A stretch of 62,390 bases of DNA from Bacillota bacterium (GTDB lineage: Bacteria > Bacillota > Clostridia > Oscillospirales > Oscillospiraceae), in assembly GCA_029100605.1 (NCBI GenBank), contig JAQXPK010000077.1:1-62390 (forward strand). The letters are read 5' to 3'. The translations under genes were made by a program, and so were the position numbers. The notes beneath the pieces were generated by a model that searched no databases, had not been told where the DNA came from, and saw only the letters and a list, made by a program, of their open reading frames with translations. Below, one piece after another: positions 50,838 to 60,508 of this stretch. The number at the start of each line of letters is the position of its first letter. Position 1 is the stretch's first letter.

Positions 50838-50867
50838 TCTTCCTTCCTCCCTTCATAAAAAAACGCC

Positions 50868-51122
50868 CTCCATCCCCTTGGGGACAGAGGGCGCAGAAGC
50901 TACGCGGTACCACCTCTATTCGGCATTGCCTCACGGCAAATGCCCTCACGGCGTCCAGCAACGCCTTTCGCTCTATCGGGCGAACCCGTCCTCTCCTACT
51001 TTGCGTTCAAAGAGGCCACTCCGGGAGGTATTTGGGCGCTGATTCCCTCTGCCTCGCACCAACCGGCAGCTCTCTGGGAGAATGGGGCGCTTACTTCTTC
51101 CCTTCACCGTGTTAACGGTGTT
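50868..51122 (-). promoter_or_regulatory. T-box leader upstream of M28 peptidase-tyrS
   Basis: Minus strand AGAGGTGGTACCGCGTAGC T-box; terminator hairpin CGCCCTCTGTCCCC..GGGATGGAGGGCG plus U-run. Confidence 0.85.
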
Positions 51123-51147
51123 ATCCTAACAAAAGGAAGGCGGTTTG

Positions 51148-51582
51148 TCAAGGGTAAACCCGCAGAAATTCTTCGCAGACCACCGGCATATCCTCGTCAA
51201 AGGTCAGACCGTCGGCATTCATTTCCTGGGTAAAGAACTCCCGGTGAATCTGCCGCCAGTAGTTGAGGCTCCGGTCGCCCTCGCCTTCTTTGTAGGCGTG
51301 CTCGGCGCTGACCTCCCGGAAGGGGCGGCTGTAGACCTTCGTCGTGCGGATGATGCAGACGGCCTCGTCACGGGTGTTCAGAATGACGCTGTAGCTTCCC
51401 TCCTGGGGAAGCATCTGCCCCTCCTGCACATAAAGAGGGTAGGCAGAGGCCGTGGCGGTCTTGGTGCCCGCCAGGACAAGCTCTGCCAGCTTATCCGGTG
51501 CGCCGCCAAACCGCCAGGCCTCATAATGCCCGGTGATCTTCTCTTTCTGGACGAAATGATCCCACATTTCCTGTGCGTTCAC
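51148..51582 (-). CDS. ASCH-domain protein
   Basis: MWDHFVQKEKITGHYEAWRFGGAPDKLAELVLAGTKTATASAYPLY. Confidence 0.85.
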   Translation of the reverse strand: MNAQEMWDHFVQKEKITGHYEAWRFGGAPDKLAELVLAGTKTATASAYPLYVQEGQMLPQEGSYSVILNTRDEAVCIIRTTKVYSRPFREVSAEHAYKEGEGDRSLNYWRQIHREFFTQEMNADGLTFDEDMPVVCEEFLRVYP

Positions 51583-53255
51583 AGTTGGTTCCTCTTTTCG
51601 ATTTCGGATCCGCAGAGCATTTCCTCCGCGCTTTTCAGGGTGGTCTCGGTAATCACCGTGCCGCCGATGATTCTGGCCAGTTCCCGCTTTCTGCCCTCCC
51701 AGTCCAGAGGCGTAACGGCGGTATAGGTTCGCCCGCCCCGCTCGGATTTGGAAATCAGCAGATGATGGTCTGCCAGCGCCGCCAGCTGGGGCAGATGGGT
51801 GACGCACAGCACCTGCTTGTGAGCCGCCACACTGCGCAGCTTCTCCGCCACCTTCTGGGCGGCTCGTCCGGAAACGCCGGTGTCCACTTCGTCAAAGATC
51901 AGGGTCGAAACCCGATCCTTTTCCGCCAGCACGTTTTTCATCGCCAGCATGATTCTCGCCAGCTCGCCGCCGGAGGCCACCTTGCTCATGGGTTTTAATG
52001 CCTCGCCGGCATTGGCGGACATATAAAACGCCACGGCGTCCGCGCCGGTGGGGGACAGCTCCTGCTCCTGAAACACGCAGGAGAACTGCACCCGGGGCAT
52101 ATCCAACTGGGTCAGTTCTGATAAAATTCGCTTGGACATGGCCTCCGCCGCCGCTTTCCGGTTCTCCCGGAGAGCAAACGCCGCATCCCAGGCGGCCTTC
52201 TCCGCCTTTTGCAGCTTCCCTTTCAGCCGCTCCAGGTGGTCGTCAGCAAACTCCATGTCGTCCAGCTCATTTCTGGCTTTTTCCAGGTACGTAAGGATTT
52301 CCTCACAGTCCGCGCCGTACTTCCGGCGCAGCTTGTGAATCACGTCCAACCGGGACTCGATCTGCTCCAGCTCGTCGGCGGAATAGCTTAGATTGTCCCG
52401 GGCGTCACGCACCTCCTCGGCGGCATCCTGCACCTGATACATGAGGTCGGAGACCCGGTCATGCAGGGCGCTGAAGCTGTCGCTGAACCGGCTTAAGCGA
52501 GCCAGGGCGTACTCCGCCTGGGCCAGCAAGCCCGCAGCGCCGTCGGTATCCTCGCCGCCGTAAAGGCACTCGACCGCAGTCTCCATTCCGTTGCTCAGCT
52601 TCTCCGCATTTTGCAAAATCTTCCGGCGTTCTTCCAGCTGGGTGTCCTCCCCCGGCTCCAGCTCCGCCTTTTCGATTTCAGCGATCTGGTATTTCAGGGT
52701 CTCCATGCGCCGCAGCTTCTCCCCCTCGTCCATGGTCAGCCGGTCGATCTCCCGGCGGAGCTTGGCAACCGCCTCGTATTTTTCCCCATAATCCGCCCGC
52801 AGCGCCTGGTTGTCCGCAAAGGCATCCAGGAAGGAAAGGTGGTTGGCTTCATCAAAGAGGGAGGCCGAATCGTGCTGCCCATGGATGTTAATCAGCTGAA
52901 TACCCAGCTTGCGCAGAATGGACACGGTGACGAGACTGCCGTTGACCCGGCAGACGTTCTTGCCGTCCAGGTAGATTTCCCGCTGGACAACCGTTTCGGA
53001 ATCGTACTCCACGCCGTTTTCGGCAAACCAGCTTAGCTCCGGAACGTCGGTAAACACCGCCCGGACGGCGGCCTTCCCCGCTCCGGTGCGGATCATGTCC
53101 CGGTACGCCCGTTCCCCCAGAATCGCGGAAATAGCGTCAATGACAATGGATTTGCCCGCGCCGGTTTCGCCGGTTAGGACGGTAAAGCCCTGGTCAAAGG
53201 AAATATCCGCGCTCTCAATGACCGCGATATTCTCGATATGCAGAAGGCTCAGCAC
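51579..53255 (-). CDS. recN: DNA repair protein RecN
   Basis: MLSLLHIENIAVIESADI, LTGETGAGKSIVIDAI, LASGGELARIMLAMK, FDEVDTGVSGRAAQKV. Confidence 0.96.
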   Translation of the reverse strand: MLSLLHIENIAVIESADISFDQGFTVLTGETGAGKSIVIDAISAILGERAYRDMIRTGAGKAAVRAVFTDVPELSWFAENGVEYDSETVVQREIYLDGKNVCRVNGSLVTVSILRKLGIQLINIHGQHDSASLFDEANHLSFLDAFADNQALRADYGEKYEAVAKLRREIDRLTMDEGEKLRRMETLKYQIAEIEKAELEPGEDTQLEERRKILQNAEKLSNGMETAVECLYGGEDTDGAAGLLAQAEYALARLSRFSDSFSALHDRVSDLMYQVQDAAEEVRDARDNLSYSADELEQIESRLDVIHKLRRKYGADCEEILTYLEKARNELDDMEFADDHLERLKGKLQKAEKAAWDAAFALRENRKAAAEAMSKRILSELTQLDMPRVQFSCVFQEQELSPTGADAVAFYMSANAGEALKPMSKVASGGELARIMLAMKNVLAEKDRVSTLIFDEVDTGVSGRAAQKVAEKLRSVAAHKQVLCVTHLPQLAALADHHLLISKSERGGRTYTAVTPLDWEGRKRELARIIGGTVITETTLKSAEEMLCGSEIEKRNQL

Positions 53256-53269
53256 GGAAAAGACCCCTT

Positions 53270-53734
53270 TCAGCCCTTGGTAAGGCCCTTGATTTCCCCG
53301 CAGAAGGCGGCGGCGGAATTGGCATCCCGCATAATGACCACCACGGTATCGTCACCGGCCAGGGTGCCCAGCACCACGCTCATCTTCATGGCGTCCACCG
53401 CAGAGGCCGCCGCGTTGGCAAGGCCGGGCATTGTGTGAATGACCACAATGTTCTGGGCATAGTCAAAGTTTGTGACACACTCCCGGAAAATGGTGTTTAA
53501 CCGCCCGGAGAAGGCGCCGGGTACCTCTCGTGCCGCCGTTGTATAGCGATAGGTGCCAAAGCTGGTCAGTTCCTTGACAATCCGCAGCTCCTTGATGTCC
53601 CGGGAGATGGTAGCCTGGGTGCTGTTAAAGCCGGCCTGCTGCAGCAGCTGTAGCAGCTGTTCCTGGGTTTCCACATTGGTGGTGGAGATGATCTCCATGA
53701 TTTTTGCCTGTCGTTTCGATTTCAAACCGGTCAC
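53270..53734 (-). CDS. argR: Arginine repressor ArgR
   Basis: ATISRDIKELRIVK, HTMPGLANAAASAVDAMK, GTLAGDDTVVVI. Confidence 0.95.
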   Translation of the reverse strand: MTGLKSKRQAKIMEIISTTNVETQEQLLQLLQQAGFNSTQATISRDIKELRIVKELTSFGTYRYTTAAREVPGAFSGRLNTIFRECVTNFDYAQNIVVIHTMPGLANAAASAVDAMKMSVVLGTLAGDDTVVVIMRDANSAAAFCGEIKGLTKG

Positions 53735-53737
53735 CTC

Positions 53738-54601
53738 TTACGCGTTCCTGAATTTTCCGTTGACCACATCATAGAAACTGCGATCCTTCAGCCGAACCAG
53801 CCGGGTTTCCAGATGGGATTTTTGAATGGTCACCACATCCCCCATGTTCAGCCGGAAAGCCCGTCCGCCATCCACGGAGACGTAGGCGTTGCGTCGGGCG
53901 TTACGCACCATTTCCACGGTGACAACCCGCTTGTCCGACGCCACAATGCTCCGGCTGCCCACCTCGTGGGAGCAGATGGGCGTGATGATGATATTGCTGG
54001 CCTCCGGCTCCACAATAGGGCCGCCGGCGGAGAGATTGTAGGCGGTGGAGCCGGTGGGGGTCGCCACGATCACGCCGTCGCCGCCGCATTCCATGGCCTG
54101 CACGCCGTCGCATTTCACGTTCAGGTGGACAATCCGGGCAATGGCACCCTTGGTAATCACCGCGTCATTCAGGCAGATGTCGTGAAAGAGAATCTCCCGA
54201 TCCCGCTGAACGGTCACATCCAGCATCATCCGGCTGTCGAAGGTATACGCCCCGGTCGCCAGCAGCGCCAGCTTATCCAGCTCCGTGCTTTCCAGCTCCG
54301 CCATGAAGCCCATGGTTCCGATGTTCACGCCCAAAAGCGGAACGCCCTTTCGGGTAGCCGCCTTCGCCATGTGCAAAATGGTGCCGTCACCGCCGAAACA
54401 GATCACCAATTCCGCGTTGGGCAGCTCCCGATCCAGCCGGGAAAAGCGAAGATCCTTGGGCAGCTCATAGCTGCGATCCACCTCGAAGGGCAGACATAGC
54501 CTGGGCTGAATGCCCGCGTTTTTCAACACCTGCAGCGCGGTGCGCATGGTTTGGAAATTCCGATCCCGGTAGGGATTGGGGGTCAAAATGATATTTTTCA
54601 T
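53738..54601 (-). CDS. nadK: NAD kinase
   Basis: CFGGDGTILHMAKAA, LGVNIGTMGFMAELE, ATPTGSTAYNLSAGGPIV. Confidence 0.96.
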   Translation of the reverse strand: MKNIILTPNPYRDRNFQTMRTALQVLKNAGIQPRLCLPFEVDRSYELPKDLRFSRLDRELPNAELVICFGGDGTILHMAKAATRKGVPLLGVNIGTMGFMAELESTELDKLALLATGAYTFDSRMMLDVTVQRDREILFHDICLNDAVITKGAIARIVHLNVKCDGVQAMECGGDGVIVATPTGSTAYNLSAGGPIVEPEASNIIITPICSHEVGSRSIVASDKRVVTVEMVRNARRNAYVSVDGGRAFRLNMGDVVTIQKSHLETRLVRLKDRSFYDVVNGKFRNA

Positions 54602-55413
54602 AAATTTTCCCCCTTGTCCAGTGCCTGATGCGCCTGCTCTACCACTTTGGCGGTATCCGGGTGGACCCCCGGTTCCCCATCCAGGCTCAGATGAGCCAAA
54701 AATTCAATATTTCCCTCCGGCCCCTTGACGGGGGAGAAGGTCAGCCCCCGGATCTGGAAGCTCAGTTCGTCCGCCAGAGCGACAAAATTGTCCAGCACCT
54801 CTTTGTGGGTGGCCTTTTCCCGGACAACGCCCTTCTTGCCCACCTTGTCCTTCCCCGCCTCAAACTGAGGCTTGATCAGGCAGAGCACCTGCCCTGTTGG
54901 CTTCAGAAGGGTTTTGATCACAGGCAGTACCAGCTTCAGGGAGATGAAGCTGACATCCACAACGGAGAGGTCAAGCGCCTCCCCCAGCTGCTCCGGGGTG
55001 ACAAACCGGATATTGGTGCGCTCCATCACCACAACTCTCGGGTCGGAGCGAATCTTCCAATCCAGCTGACCGTAGCCCACATCGATGGCAAAGACCCTTT
55101 TTGCCCCCTGCTGCAATAGGCAATCCGTAAAGCCGCCGGTGGACGCGCCGGAATCGCTGCACACGAAGCCCTCCGGCTTCACTCCGAAATCCCGCAGTGC
55201 CTTTTCCAGCTTCAGCCCGCCCCGGCTGACATAGGGGCAAGCCGCCCCCCGCACCTCGATGTCCACCGTTTCCTCGAAGGAGACGCCGGGCTTGTCGGCC
55301 TTCTGTCCGTCCACATACACCAGTCCGCTCATAATGATGGCCTGGGCCTTGGAGCGACTGTCCGCCAGATTCCGTTCCGTGAGCAGAACATCCAGTCTCT
55401 TCTTTACCTTCAC
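54598..55413 (-). CDS. tlyA: TlyA-family 16S/23S rRNA 2'-O-methyltransferase (hemolysin-like)
   Basis: S4 domain RLDVLLTERNLADSRSKAQAIIMSGLVYVDGQ; SGASTGGFTDCLLQQGAKRVFAIDVGYGQLDW. Confidence 0.94.
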   Translation of the reverse strand: MKVKKRLDVLLTERNLADSRSKAQAIIMSGLVYVDGQKADKPGVSFEETVDIEVRGAACPYVSRGGLKLEKALRDFGVKPEGFVCSDSGASTGGFTDCLLQQGAKRVFAIDVGYGQLDWKIRSDPRVVVMERTNIRFVTPEQLGEALDLSVVDVSFISLKLVLPVIKTLLKPTGQVLCLIKPQFEAGKDKVGKKGVVREKATHKEVLDNFVALADELSFQIRGLTFSPVKGPEGNIEFLAHLSLDGEPGVHPDTAKVVEQAHQALDKGENL

Positions 55414-57294
55414 TTAGGACAGCACCTCCCGGGTAAACTTTGCAATGGACGCTCCGTCCAGACCATAGTGCTTGTACAGTTCCTTCACAGAGCCGTGGGT
55501 CACAAAATCCGTGCCCAGATCCACGCCGTATACCCGGCAGTCCGGGCGGATCTTCCCCAGCTCCCAGGCCAGAGCCTCCCGGATTCCGGAGCCGCTGCAT
55601 ACCTCCTCCGCAACCACAATGCGGTGATTCGCAGGCAGAAGCGCCGCGATTTCCCGAACCGGCAGGGCGGACAATGTCATAAGCCGCAGCACCGTCGCTT
55701 CCACGCCCTGTCTGGCGAGAAGCGCCGCCGCTTCCAGCACGTTGTCCAGCATGGAGCCGTAGGTGATCAGCGTCACATCCGCGCCCCGGCGGTGGCAGCT
55801 GAGAAGTCCCTCGGTTTCCACACGCGCCCCGGGCTGCCAGGCGGACGCCCGGTAGCTTCCCTCGCCGCCCCGGGGATAGCGAATGGCAACGGGGCCGTCG
55901 TAGCTTTTCGCCGCCCAACGCAGCATATCCCGCTGCTCGGCAAAGCTGCCAGGGGCGAGGATCAACATACCCGGCACCTGCCGCAAAAAGCCCACGTCAA
56001 ATACGCCGTGGTGGGTGGCTCCGTCGTCACCCACCAACCCAGCCCGGTCAACGGCAAGAATCACGTGTAGATGGAGCAGGGCAATATCCTGCATGATCTG
56101 GTCGTAGCCTCTCTGGAGGAAGGTGGAGTACAGCGCCGCCACCGGCACCATGCCCTGTTTGGCAAGTCCCCCCGCCATGGAGACGGCGTGCTCCTCGGCA
56201 ATGCCCACGTCAAAAAAGCGCTCCGGGTACTGCCGCATGAAGGGGAGCAGTCCGGTTCCGCCGGGCATGGCGGCGGTGATGGCGCAGAGCCTGTCGTCCT
56301 CCGCCGCCAGCTCCACCATCGCGTCCCCAAAGGAATCGGAGTAGGTTCTGACCTTTGGCCCCAGCTTTTTTCCGGTCTCCGGGTCGAATTTTCCAATGCC
56401 GTGGAATTTTGCCGGATCCTCCTCGGCGAACCGGTAGCCCTTGCCCTTCTTGGTCACCACGTGCACCAGCACCGGCTCCTGCAGATCCCGGGCGGCGGTG
56501 AGAAGGGAAATCAGCCCCGGCAGATCATGGCCGTCGGCAGGCCCCAGGTAGGTGAAGCCCATGTTCTCAAACATGGTAGCAGGCAGCAGCAGCCGCTTCA
56601 CCCGGTTCTTCAGGTGACTGGTCATGCGGTATATCGTCTTGCCGCCGGGGATTTTCTTCATAATCTCCCGATAGCGGCGCTTGGCCTTCAGGTAGTGCCC
56701 GCTGGAACGCAGCCGGGACAAATGTCTGGACATACCACCCACGTTTTTGCCAATGGACATCTCGTTGTCGTTGAGGATGATGACCATGGGTTCGCCGCTG
56801 ACGGCGGCATTATTCAGCCCTTCATAGGCCATGCCGCCGGTGCAGGCGCCGTCGCCGATAAGGGCAACCACATTGTAATTTTGATGCAGCAGCGTCCTCG
56901 CCCGAGCCATGCCCAGGGCGATAGACACGGAGCTGGAGGCATGACCCGCCACGAAAGCGTCGGTGTCGCTTTCCGAGGGCTTGGGGAAACCGGAGATTCC
57001 GCCGAATTGCCGAAGATGCGCAAAGTCCGCCTGGCGGCCGGTCAGCAGCTTATGCACATAAGACTGATGCCCCACATCGAAAACCAGGCGGTCTACACTT
57101 GTATTGAAAACGGTCTCGATTGCCACGCTCAACTCCACGACACCCAGATTTCCGGCGAGATGCCCGCCGGTTTTGGACACGCTGGAAATCAGAAATGCCC
57201 GGATCTCTTCGCAGAGCTGGGTTCTTTCCTGTTCACTGAGCGCCACAAGGTCGTCGTGGCCGCTTACTCTCTGTAAAATGCTCACGCTTGACAC
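55414..57294 (-). CDS. dxs: 1-deoxy-D-xylulose-5-phosphate synthase
   Basis: GHQSYVHKLLTGR, IGDGACTGGMAYEGLNN, DVGIAEEHAVSMAGG. Confidence 0.97.
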   Translation of the reverse strand: MSSVSILQRVSGHDDLVALSEQERTQLCEEIRAFLISSVSKTGGHLAGNLGVVELSVAIETVFNTSVDRLVFDVGHQSYVHKLLTGRQADFAHLRQFGGISGFPKPSESDTDAFVAGHASSSVSIALGMARARTLLHQNYNVVALIGDGACTGGMAYEGLNNAAVSGEPMVIILNDNEMSIGKNVGGMSRHLSRLRSSGHYLKAKRRYREIMKKIPGGKTIYRMTSHLKNRVKRLLLPATMFENMGFTYLGPADGHDLPGLISLLTAARDLQEPVLVHVVTKKGKGYRFAEEDPAKFHGIGKFDPETGKKLGPKVRTYSDSFGDAMVELAAEDDRLCAITAAMPGGTGLLPFMRQYPERFFDVGIAEEHAVSMAGGLAKQGMVPVAALYSTFLQRGYDQIMQDIALLHLHVILAVDRAGLVGDDGATHHGVFDVGFLRQVPGMLILAPGSFAEQRDMLRWAAKSYDGPVAIRYPRGGEGSYRASAWQPGARVETEGLLSCHRRGADVTLITYGSMLDNVLEAAALLARQGVEATVLRLMTLSALPVREIAALLPANHRIVVAEEVCSGSGIREALAWELGKIRPDCRVYGVDLGTDFVTHGSVKELYKHYGLDGASIAKFTREVLS

Positions 57295-57303
57295 AACCTA
57301 ACG

Positions 57304-57876
57304 TTATTTTTTCTTTCTCCCGCCGCTGACGGCGTGGATCACCCTGCCAACCAAATGCACAATCTCCGTACAGGAGCCAACGGCAACGGTTTTGCCAATG
57401 GCCTTGCCTCCCACGGTCAGACCCGCGACCAGAGCGGACATCGCCAGGGAAACGCCCCTGGGCCAGCCGACCTCCACGTTGGACAGGATCAGTCCGGCAA
57501 TGGTGGCGGAAGCGCTGCCGGAGACGACGCCGCAGATGTCTCCCACCACGTCGTTGCAGATGGAGCTGACCCTCTCGGCGTTGCGCAGAAGCCGGATGGC
57601 CTCCTGGGCGCCGGGCACCTTCCGCGCCGCCATGGAGTGGAAGGGTTTCTCATCCGCCGAGGCCACCGCCATGCCGATTATATCAAACACAATTCCCAGA
57701 AACACAATCGCCAGCAGGATTAGAAAGGCGGCAATGATATTGCTGCCTTCCATCACCGCGTCCGACACCAGGGATATGGCACCGGAAATGGCAATGGTTG
57801 CAAAAAAAACGGTGACGACCCAGCGGATCGTCTTGCGCCGCTCCCGTTGAGCGGCGGCAGGATCGGTTTTCGCCAC
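57304..57876 (-). CDS. OLE-associated membrane protein OapA-like (190 aa)
   Basis: About four hydrophobic segments; RNAER (RxxxR) and DVVGD (DxxxD); adjacent to dxs and downstream of a ~620-nt structured non-coding region. Confidence 0.7.
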   Translation of the reverse strand: MAKTDPAAAQRERRKTIRWVVTVFFATIAISGAISLVSDAVMEGSNIIAAFLILLAIVFLGIVFDIIGMAVASADEKPFHSMAARKVPGAQEAIRLLRNAERVSSICNDVVGDICGVVSGSASATIAGLILSNVEVGWPRGVSLAMSALVAGLTVGGKAIGKTVAVGSCTEIVHLVGRVIHAVSGGRKKK

Positions 57877-57904
57877 GAAAACAGTCTCCTTCTGATATTT
57901 TGAA

Positions 57905-58242
57905 TGTGCTTATCGGGATACCGAAGCAAAGGGGTAAATTGGAGTTTGCGGGGATACCCCCGCGGGCAAGGCGTGCCCAGGTGGTTTACAGTCGCTACGC
58001 CATTGGGCACCGCTCGGTTCGTTTCATGGTACCAAATTGCAGTTTGGCGCACTGGTGCGGCAGCACCCTTGGCTCTCCCTTTGGGAGAGCTGTCACCACA
58101 GGTGACTGAGAGGGTATCTCGGTACAGCGTACCCTCTCCGTCAAAAATCGAAGATTTTTGCCACCTCTCCCATAGGGAGAGGCAAGGCGACTCGCCGCCA
58201 CGCTGCAATTTTCCTAACAGCTAAGTTAAGCTGGTATGCACA
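57905..58242. repeat. Intergenic repeat, family R1 copy B (~340 bp)
   Basis: Colinear blocks with copy A; ends AATGTGCTTATC / GGTATGCACATT inverted. Confidence 0.8.
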
Positions 58243-58865
58243 TTTTTGAAAAACGGTGACAGGCAGAGTAAATCTTACGGCTTAGGTCGGGTTGTTTTTC
58301 ACCGGATGGAACCTGCCGTTGCCGCACAGGCCGTTTCCATTTCATCCCTCCGCCCAAGTGTTGCCATGATAATGGGTACCCGATTGCCACTTAGTCCGTA
58401 CTGCAATCCCCCGCCTGCCCTTTTACGACAGCCTAGGTGTTTTCCACAGCGGAATGGTCCATAGTCTTAGCCTCTTTTGCAAGAATGGTTTCCAGAAGCG
58501 ATAACGGCAGCGGCTATGGCCATAGCCGCCGGCAGTCTGGTCTTCTTTTCCCTCATGCTCACTCAAGGCAGGCTACGCTGCACGCAGCACACGATTCTGT
58601 GCACCACCTTGCAGGTTCATACCTGATTCGTACGCGATCGGACCCCTCCCGGGGCTTCAGCCGTCGTCGCACAAGCTTCAAGTCTCCGCGGAAGCCGGGT
58701 CGTATGCGCCATGCCATTGGCGCGCGCCCGGGATCCTTAACCCCCAGCATCCACCCGAAACTGGGCGTAACAAGCAGACACCAGGGACTTCATCGATGTG
58801 CCCTTCAAAGGATTTTTAGGCCCTTCCTGGAAGATGGTCACTCCGACTAGGATACTGCACCGTTT
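58243..58865 (-). ncRNA. Putative OLE RNA (ornate large ncRNA)
   Basis: ~620-nt region without plausible CDS, dedicated minus-strand promoter, upstream of OapA-like gene in dxs-tlyA-nadK-argR-recN neighbourhood. Confidence 0.7.
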
Positions 58866-58871
58866 CCACAT

Positions 58872-58900
58872 ATTTTAGCATACTTTCGATGCATATACAA
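58872..58900 (-). promoter_or_regulatory. Predicted promoter for putative OLE RNA (TTGTAT-17-TAAAAT)
   Basis: Minus strand ttgtatatgcatcgaaagtatgctaaaat. Confidence 0.6.
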
Positions 58901-58938
58901 GTATTTTTTCAATCGCTGTATATTTCTTTTCTGTTTAT

Positions 58939-59418
58939 TCACAAATTGGCTTCCCTGCGGACGAACCATTCGTCCACAATATCTCCGTGGGTAACGGCGA
59001 TTTCGATACCGGGTATTTCCTCCCGGCTGAAAAAGCGCAGCTCCTTGGATTCGCTGCTGATGCGCATGACCGGTTCCTCCGCAAGCTCCAGGGCATACAC
59101 CACAATCACCATCCGCCAGATACTGCCGTCCCGGAAGGCGGCGATCCTGCCCGGGTTGTCGTACACCGCCAGCTTCCGAAACCGCTCCTTGGGAATCCGC
59201 AGGCCCAATTCCTCGTAGGTTTCCCGGGCGATGGCCTCCCGACCGGTCTCCCATTTTTTGCAGCCGCCGCCAACCAGCCCCCAGATATCGGAGTCCCGCC
59301 TCTTTTCCAGCAGCAGCCGCCCCTGGCAGGTGATAATGGCGTTGGCTCCCAGATGGGCGGGCATGGTGGTTTTCGGTGCGTCCTTTGGATCGCAGTTGTA
59401 AAAGGTAACGATTGCCAT
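58939..59418 (-). CDS. NUDIX hydrolase
   Basis: WGLVGGGCKKWETGREAIARETYEELGL Nudix box. Confidence 0.88.
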   Translation of the reverse strand: MAIVTFYNCDPKDAPKTTMPAHLGANAIITCQGRLLLEKRRDSDIWGLVGGGCKKWETGREAIARETYEELGLRIPKERFRKLAVYDNPGRIAAFRDGSIWRMVIVVYALELAEEPVMRISSESKELRFFSREEIPGIEIAVTHGDIVDEWFVRREANL

Positions 59419-59806
59419 AGTGGTTCCTCCCCGGTGAAATCCATGCCGAATCCGGCGGTTCCCGCAAAGGGTAGATACCATTTGTCCGTGAAACAGGCAC
59501 CGCAATTCAGCATTTTGCATTTTCAAGTCTACATCATTTTCCTTCCGATTTCCACCCTAAAAATCCCTGTGCACCGGTTTTGTCCCCCCGGTTCGGCGCT
59601 CCCGGCTCAGCTCCCGCCACCACGGCTTCCCCCTCTCGTTTCCTGTATTATAGTATATTTGTTCGATTATTGCAAGCGGAATTTAGTGGTTGCACAGGCG
59701 CTGTACATCTGGTATAATTTCGATGAGAACACCCGTATAGAGGCAGCTTTTGTTGTCGCCCCTACGTAGACGTTTCAAAAAACGCGATATGATATGGAGA
59801 AAACCC

Positions 59807-60466
59807 ATGCTGAAATATCCCTGTCTTGTCCTCGACCACGATGATACCGTTGTGCAGAGCGAGGCCACCGTGAATTACCCCTATTTTGTCTACATTCTGA
59901 ATCAGTTCCGCCCGGGAGCCACCATCACCCTGCGGGAATACACCGACGGCTGCTTTCGCCTGGGCTTTGCCGATATGTGCCGGCAGTGGTATGGCTTTAC
60001 CGAGCAGGAGCTGGTGGACGAATACCGGGGCTGGCAGGAATACATCGTCGATCACGTTCCCTCCCCCTTCCCCGGCATTGAGAACATCATCCGCCGCCAG
60101 AAGGAAGCGGGGGGCAAACTCTGCGTTGTCTCCCACTCCTGCATCCAGAACATCATCCGGGACTATGAAACCCACTTTGGCGTTCTCCCTGACGACATCT
60201 ACGGCTGGGATCTGCCGGAGGAAAAACGCAAGCCCAGTACCTGGCCCATTGAACAGATTCAGGCGAAATACGGCTTTTCCCGGGAGCAGCTGCTGGTGGT
60301 GGATGATATGAAGCCCGCCTGGGAGATGGCGAGAAACGCCGGGGTGCCCATTGCCTTCGCCGGGTGGGGTCGAAAGGACTGCCCCGAAATCACGGAGGAA
60401 ATGACCCGCCTGTGCGATTATGCCTTCTCTTCGACCGAAGATTTGGAGAAATTCCTGTTTGATTGA
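59807..60466 (+). CDS. HAD-superfamily hydrolase
   Basis: LVLDHDDTVVQSE, CVVSHSCIQNII, LLVVDDMKPAWEMARNAG. Confidence 0.85.
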   Translation: MLKYPCLVLDHDDTVVQSEATVNYPYFVYILNQFRPGATITLREYTDGCFRLGFADMCRQWYGFTEQELVDEYRGWQEYIVDHVPSPFPGIENIIRRQKEAGGKLCVVSHSCIQNIIRDYETHFGVLPDDIYGWDLPEEKRKPSTWPIEQIQAKYGFSREQLLVVDDMKPAWEMARNAGVPIAFAGWGRKDCPEITEEMTRLCDYAFSSTEDLEKFLFD

Positions 60467-60508
60467 CTTGACAATGATGGTATAATACCTTTGTAGTATG
60501 TACGGGAG

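Noticed and set aside
58437-58850. 137-aa plus-strand ORF and 63-aa minus ORF in the putative OLE region
   Set aside because: No RBS or domain; better explained by a structured non-coding RNA.
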